Assembly (NCBI RefSeq): GCF_000499385.1
Contig: NW_013655303.1
Location: 1-64,000, forward strand
Reading direction: 5' to 3'
Source of the DNA: Eimeria necatrix
Taxonomy: Eukaryota; Apicomplexa; Conoidasida; Eucoccidiorida; Eimeriidae
DNA length: 64,000 nucleotides
Notes under the pieces: generated by a model
Told to the model about the DNA's origin: nothing
The model's input: the letters and a program-made list of their open reading frames with translations, nothing else
Database searches by the model: none
Translations under genes and position numbers: made by a program
Shown: in pieces, positions 59,396 through 64,000 of the stretch
Layout: the number at the start of each line of letters is the position of its first letter
How positions within the stretch are numbered: the first letter of the stretch is position 1

Positions 59396-60897
59396 TAGGT
59401 TCCGCAGTTCCGGAGCTCTCTTTGGCAGGTGCTACGTATTTTCGGAAGCGAGGTGGGTGGCTGTGGCTCCCGCGATCTGCACTTTATGCTTTTGTGTCGC
59501 CAGAGCTGCGCCCTTTGTCCAAGTGACTTTGGCATAGCTTGTTGTCCCGAGCCATTTGAAAGGCCAGTGGGAAGGTCAATTGTTGAGACTTGCGCAGAAA
59601 GGGAAACTCATCATAGCTGAGCAAACGGTGTGAAGTCCCTTCTGCACGCGATTTTTGAGTTCGGCTCGGCACCGCCCCCGAAATTAAGCCATGAGCGTTC
59701 AGTGCATAGCAGCATGAGACTGTGACAGTTTGCGCGGCCGTCGAAGTGCTTCAGTGAGCAAACACTTCATTCCTTACGCTACCATACGGTTGCGTTACCT
59801 ATTTGGACACTGTTATAATAATAGCCATATACTGCCAACCGCGAAGCCCAGCTCAGCCTTTGAGTTCGAAACTCTTCCCAAACTGTTCTGACGCCTCGAA
59901 TGAGTGTAACGCTCAGGTCTTTTTTGGATAAGTATACATATTTTTTGTAATCTAGATACCCGCCGCACGAAAATCATCTGATGCAACTGAAACTTGGTAT
60001 CCGTGTTCTACAGAGAGTGCTTACGGAGCTAGGGTTCGTCTCCGCACAGGTGTCTGGTGGGCATATTCTTTTCCAAGGGCCGCAGTGGGCTTTTTACTAA
60101 ATGGCTGCCGTTTTCTTTTAGTATTTCCCTGCATGTTCGGAAATTCATGGGCATCGCAAGAGATGTGTCTCTGCACGTGCTCCTGCATCCCCCCGTAGCT
60201 CTGTGCCGCAGTTCTTCGTTCGGCTCCTCGCATATCCCTTATTTTTTGTTTGCATAGATCTATCTATATCCATATAAAGGACAGGGTAGCACATTTTTCA
60301 AAGAAAAGGCAACTAAGCTGCCGCTACGGGTGTATGTCGGGCAGCATCACGGCGAGAGCGCTGCCTGGAGCTCTCCGCCGACGCTAACTCGGCTTGTACA
60401 GCGAAACAATAGCTATAAACTTTTGATTGATATAATGACTGAAAAAGTACATTATCTGTGATTTTGGGGCAAAAGTACCTCTGCTCTGCGGCGGTTTGAG
60501 CGTGCAGACGAAGAAGTGACACTGTGGGGTGGCCGCGGACGACAGAGTCACTCAGTCTGGCTTCACAGGAGATATTTTTGTTCTATAGAAGGTCTTCAAG
60601 TTTTTAAATGTGTGTTTGAGGTATGGTTTCAACAACAAGATTTGTAGTTATAGATTTTCGGGAAAGAAAGGCAAGGAGCGGCCGATAGACGCTGTCACCT
60701 TCCTTGCCCCCCATCGCTGCTGCGGCCGTAGCGAGACAGCGGCTGCAGACCGAAAGTGACTGACTGACAAACTGCATTTTTCTCCAAGAGTCAGCTGTCG
60801 CTTTCATCTTGATTTTCAGGTATAGTTGTTGAATTCATAGCCAATTGTCAGGTGTAGCAGTTGGATTCATCGTTAGCTTCTTGTTTCATACCCTACA
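59396..60897. other. Intergenic region, putative promoter of the Cys-rich gene
   Basis: No gene is supported in these 1.5 kb. A short ATCTATCTATATCCATAT run lies at about 60258-60275. The final 60 bases before the ATG contain two TTGGATTCAT/TTGAATTCAT-like repeats (60829-60874). Regulatory meaning is unproven. Confidence 0.4.
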
Positions 60898-62526
60898 ATG
60901 ACCCGCCTCATCTTGGCGGCACTCGCCGCCTCCGCGGCGGTGTTGACTGCTGAGCAGGTATCTGCAGGTTTCATGCCAGTACACGATGGCAAGAAGACGC
61001 CTATGTATTCCAAGTCTAAGGGCCCTCCTCCTCCCCAGGAGATCTGCCAGACCATTCCGGTGCAAGTTGACTCTGTCTGCTTCGAGAATGTACCTTTCAA
61101 GGAGGCGTATGTATGCCCTCAGGTAGTTGAAAAGCAGGTTTGTGAAAAGGTTCCTGTAGAGGTGGCAGACACTTGCTACAAGCCGACCACGGCTTTAGAG
61201 GCTTATGATTGCAAAAAAGAAGTCAAGAAAGAAGAATGCAAGATGGTGCCAAAACAGTGCTTCAAAACCATAACCGAGCAGGAAGAATACGAATGTGAGG
61301 AAGAACAGTGTGAAACTGTGGTGAAGAGAATCCCCCAGACTTGCTTCAAGAAAAAGAACGCTAAGGAGAACTACCCGTGCATGAAGCACAAAAAGCAGAA
61401 GGTCTGCCAAGAGGTACCTCAAGAATATGAAAGCACATGCTTCCAGGAGGAGACTCAGCAAGAGCTGGTTCCCTGCAAAGGCAAAGAGGAAGGCAGCGCT
61501 GTCAGCTTTGAAGAGAAGTGCAGCATGGTGCCGAAGGAGGTGGAGGCGACATGTGAGCGGCAGGTTATGGCCCAACAAGAGTACCAGTGCATGAAGAGGG
61601 AAAAGCGCCGGGACTGCGAAGTTGTACCTCAGAAGGTGACAGAGATGTGCGAGGAGATCGTGGAGGAACAGAAACCGTACAAGTGCAAGAAGAAACAGAT
61701 GGCCCAGAAATGCAAAATGGAGAATGTCAGCGTGCCTTCTACTTGCGAAAAGAAGAAGGGCGACAAAACTGAATATTATGAATGCGAGAAGAAAGTCAAA
61801 CAAGAGGTGTGCAAGGATGTGGAGGAGAACGTCGACGCCGTTTGCTACCAGCTTGTCTCTTCGAAACAGACGGTTCCTTGCAAGAAGAAAAAGATGGGCG
61901 AGGTGTGCGTAGAGAGGGAGGTCGAGGTGCCCAGCACTTGCTTCCGTGAGGTGCCTGTCATGGAACCCTATCCTTGCATGAAGACGGTTGAAGTGCCAAA
62001 CTGCATCAAGATCCCCATGTGCCCAAGGGTTCATACCCACAAGAAGGCATACCCATGCATGGAAACCAAAATGAAGCAGGAATGCCACGTTGAAGAGGTG
62101 CCGTACGAAGACACCTGCACTCGTCAGTTCACTGAAGAGCAGCCTTACGACTGCAGCAAAGAGGTCAAATCCAAGGAGTGCAAGATGGTGCCCAAAGTTT
62201 GCAAGCGAAAAGTCTCAAGAGATGTCGCCTTTGAATGCAGCGAGAGAGTCTGCGAGAAGGTCAGCCAGCCCCAGGCCTGCTACAGGAAGGTCAAGGGCAA
62301 GGAGGCTTATCCTTGCACGCGCACAGAGTATAAGGAGCAGTGCCACATGGAACAGCAAGTCATGAGCAAGACTTGCTACAGCCAAGGAATGAAACCTCAG
62401 CAGTACCCATGCAAGGAAACCAAGTACGAGACAATCTGCAAGCAGATCCCCTCCAAAACCCCTGTGGTCATCCCAGCCCCTCTCAGGAAGGAGAAAGAGA
62501 AAGAAAAGAAGGCCAAGAAGCTCTGA
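60898..62526 (+). CDS. Secreted Cys-rich repeat protein, candidate oocyst/sporocyst wall component
   Basis: A single exon of 542 aa. Residues 1-23 (MTRLILAALAASAAVLTAEQ then VSA) are a clear signal peptide. The rest is about a dozen degenerate modules of the form CxxVPxxVxxTC(F/Y) followed by 8-10 residues, (Y)PC, 7-8 residues and C, very rich in Lys and Glu. The regular Cys spacing implies many disulphides, as in structural wall or matrix proteins. Coccidian oocyst wall proteins are secreted Cys-rich repeat proteins, but this module differs from the classic COWP type I and II repeats as I remember them, so the name is only a suggestion. The end is basic (KEKEKEKKAKKL), with no GPI signal. 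It stands alone between the scaffold gene and a minus-strand gene. Confidence 0.7.
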   Translation: MTRLILAALAASAAVLTAEQVSAGFMPVHDGKKTPMYSKSKGPPPPQEICQTIPVQVDSVCFENVPFKEAYVCPQVVEKQVCEKVPVEVADTCYKPTTALEAYDCKKEVKKEECKMVPKQCFKTITEQEEYECEEEQCETVVKRIPQTCFKKKNAKENYPCMKHKKQKVCQEVPQEYESTCFQEETQQELVPCKGKEEGSAVSFEEKCSMVPKEVEATCERQVMAQQEYQCMKREKRRDCEVVPQKVTEMCEEIVEEQKPYKCKKKQMAQKCKMENVSVPSTCEKKKGDKTEYYECEKKVKQEVCKDVEENVDAVCYQLVSSKQTVPCKKKKMGEVCVEREVEVPSTCFREVPVMEPYPCMKTVEVPNCIKIPMCPRVHTHKKAYPCMETKMKQECHVEEVPYEDTCTRQFTEEQPYDCSKEVKSKECKMVPKVCKRKVSRDVAFECSERVCEKVSQPQACYRKVKGKEAYPCTRTEYKEQCHMEQQVMSKTCYSQGMKPQQYPCKETKYETICKQIPSKTPVVIPAPLRKEKEKEKKAKKL

Positions 62527-63155
62527 GCCAATTGTATGTGCGTGATTCGCATGCGTTTTAAGCTGCACAGCCACCAGCTTTCATCATTGCATAGATTCAG
62601 TCAATCTCTATTCGACAGCTACGGCAGCCAGCGAATTCTGCTGCTGCGGACGTTATCCTTGCCCTGCCTTTTCTCTTCGGACTGGTTATCTTCAGGCGTG
62701 AGCAGCGCGTAACCATCTTAGTGTAGACTCGGACTGTAGCTAGCGCGACAGTTGAAACATTTAATAAGTCATGAAGCAAAGCAACAGTGCGCCAACAAGA
62801 ACTCTTTTCTAAGCAGCGTTTTCAACTTCAGAATCTGACTACGGTCAGACTCATTAATACGACAGAGACAGCAGACAGCTCGAATCAAACAGCAAGTGTC
62901 AATTAGTGAAACGATCAGTCTGAACGCTGCGGAAAAATCACTCATTGAAAGAAAGGTGAAACATTTCTCAGCAACATCTCATACGAAGTCACTAAGCACA
63001 TCTCAGTGGCAAGTTCACAAGCGCCACTGTAGTTTGTTGGCACCTTAAGGCGTGACTGAGGGCCTATTTCGTTCACGGGCACTAAGGAACTCTGGAGCTG
63101 GAGTCCAGTAGTCGCATCTTAGGGCTTGATGCGGTCAGGCCGTGCGCATCTTTCT
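62527..63155. other. Convergent intergenic region
   Basis: Separates the stop of the Cys-rich gene from the stop of the minus-strand Lys/Glu-rich gene. No gene or repeat is recognised. Confidence 0.5.
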
Positions 63156-64000
63156 TCACTGGGATCTCTCTTGTTTGTGAGAAGTCTCTTTGTGGGACTC
63201 CTCCTCACTGCGGGAGGACTCCTCCTTGTGAAACTCTTCCGAGTGCGACTTGCGGGAAGGGATCTCGTCACTCTTTTCCTTTTTTTCCTTTTTTTCATCA
63301 TCATCTTTCTCGTCGGCTTTTTCCGCTTCCTTTTCCTTCTTTTCATCATCTTTCTCGTCGGCTTTTTCCGCTTCCCTGCCTTCTTTTTCCTCCTTTTCTT
63401 TCTCTGCCTTTTTTGCCTCTGCTTTGCCTTCCTCTCTATTCACCTTCTTTTCCTTTTCGTCATCTCCTCTATTTTCCTCTTCTTTCTTCTCCTTTGCAGC
63501 CTCCTTGAGAGCTTCCGCCTTCTTTTTGGCCGCCTCGTCCTTCTTTTCCTTTTGTTCCTTCGCCTCCTCCTTCTCATCCCCTTCTTTCTTTGACGCCTCT
63601 CTCTTTGCCTCTTCGCTCTTTGCTTCTTTTTTTGTTTCTTCCTTTGGATTCGCCCTGTTCGCCAAAAAGCCGTCGTTTTCTCTGTCTTCCCGGTCGCTCT
63701 CTGCATTTGGCTCCTCCTCTATACCCATACCTGTTGCGGTGGCTGATTCTTCCTGTGCGCTCTCAGGGTTGGATGCGAACCAGGCGTCATTTGATGATGG
63801 GGCTTGGTTTGTAAGTCCTTCTTCGTCTTGCGTCATATAGTTGAATAAATTGTTGGACACATGAGGGACTTCCGGGGTTGACTCGGCCGCGGGAGCTTGC
63901 TCGCCAGGTACTTGGGCGCCTGGTGCTCCGTGGAGAGGTGCCATGGGCACAGAAGGGTATTGCGAAGAGGGTCCGAAATTTGACCAATGAGATGCGGAGC
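63156..64000 (-). CDS. Lys/Glu-rich low-complexity protein, C-terminal part (runs off the window)
   Basis: The minus frame is open from the right edge to a TGA at 63156-63158, giving at least 280 residues. The edge-proximal part is ordinary in composition (HWSNFGPSSQYPSVP, then VSNNLFNYMTQDEEGL), followed by about 150 residues dominated by Lys, Glu, Asp and Ala, with the tandem EAEKADEKDD(D)EKKEK unit repeated twice, and a Ser/His/Glu-rich end. It is probably disordered or a long charged helix. ATG codons occur inside (for example 63944-63942), but the open frame continues upstream, so the start is likely outside the window. No family is recognised. Confidence 0.65.
   Translation of the reverse strand, partial: SASHWSNFGPSSQYPSVPMAPLHGAPGAQVPGEQAPAAESTPEVPHVSNNLFNYMTQDEEGLTNQAPSSNDAWFASNPESAQEESATATGMGIEEEPNAESDREDRENDGFLANRANPKEETKKEAKSEEAKREASKKEGDEKEEAKEQKEKKDEAAKKKAEALKEAAKEKKEEENRGDDEKEKKVNREEGKAEAKKAEKEKEEKEGREAEKADEKDDEKKEKEAEKADEKDDDEKKEKKEKSDEIPSRKSHSEEFHKEESSRSEEESHKETSHKQERSQ

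Noticed and set aside
61195..62088. 297-codon minus-strand Leu/His-rich frame
   Set aside because: Complement of the Lys/Glu/Cys-rich gene; the plus frame has a signal peptide and regular Cys spacing.
63126..63840. Plus-strand Phe/Leu/Ser-rich frames resembling membrane proteins
   Set aside because: Complement of GAA/AAG-rich coding sequence on the minus strand.

Overview
The window looks like nuclear DNA of an apicomplexan coccidian, most likely an Eimeria species. Three things seen in the sequence support this: dispersed TTTAGGG/CCCTAAA telomere-like repeats inside introns, long CAG-type triplet runs that encode homopolymeric Gln/Ala/Ser tracts, and many short introns. That these traits, and alternating repeat-rich and repeat-poor chromosome segments, are typical of Eimeria is established knowledge; the species assignment is inference. 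All gene models below were spliced by eye from frame continuity, splice dinucleotides and family alignments recalled from memory. No search was run.

Repeat-rich half (1 to about 32.5 kb). It opens inside the 3' end of a mitochondrial phosphate carrier gene (+, 70-2287). Then come a Gln/Ala-rich histone-fold protein of TAF9/TAF12 type (+, 3597-6352), an unresolved minus-strand CAG-rich coding block (7431-8035), and a minus-strand protein of unknown function with a 14-residue repeat (9244-12394). A 4.6-kb island with almost no repeats follows (about 12.9-17.5 kb). After it lie a membrane-anchored ABHD13/Bem46-type alpha/beta hydrolase (+, 18303-23655), an ASH2-type SPRY-domain protein (-, 24860-27398, N-terminus unresolved) and TAF7 (+, 29172-32457). 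Two probable TFIID subunits and one COMPASS-type subunit within 30 kb is notable but may be chance.

Repeat-poor half (33-64 kb). CAG runs and telomere-like repeats stop almost at once after TAF7. This half holds a 22-exon minus-strand secreted protein of about 1722 aa whose 21 introns all fall in phase 1 (33183-41635; possibly a rhoptry neck protein such as RON5), a degenerate GTPase-like protein (+, 42579-43770), a second ABHD13-type hydrolase (+, 47612-50364) whose internal exons match the first copy base for base in length, a 1949-aa PH/leucine-rich-repeat scaffold (+, 52362-59395), a secreted Cys-rich repeat protein (+, 60898-62526), and the 3' end of a Lys/Glu-rich protein running off the right edge (-, 63156-64000).

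Main unexplained signals: introns whose two ends carry complementary CCCTAAA and TTTAGGG blocks, telomere-like repeats acting as splice-site sequence, an exonised telomere-like repeat in one hydrolase copy, the all-phase-1 giant gene, two probable GC-AG introns, and a perfect spacer-less 44-bp palindrome. No tRNA, rRNA, CRISPR array or transposase was recognised.
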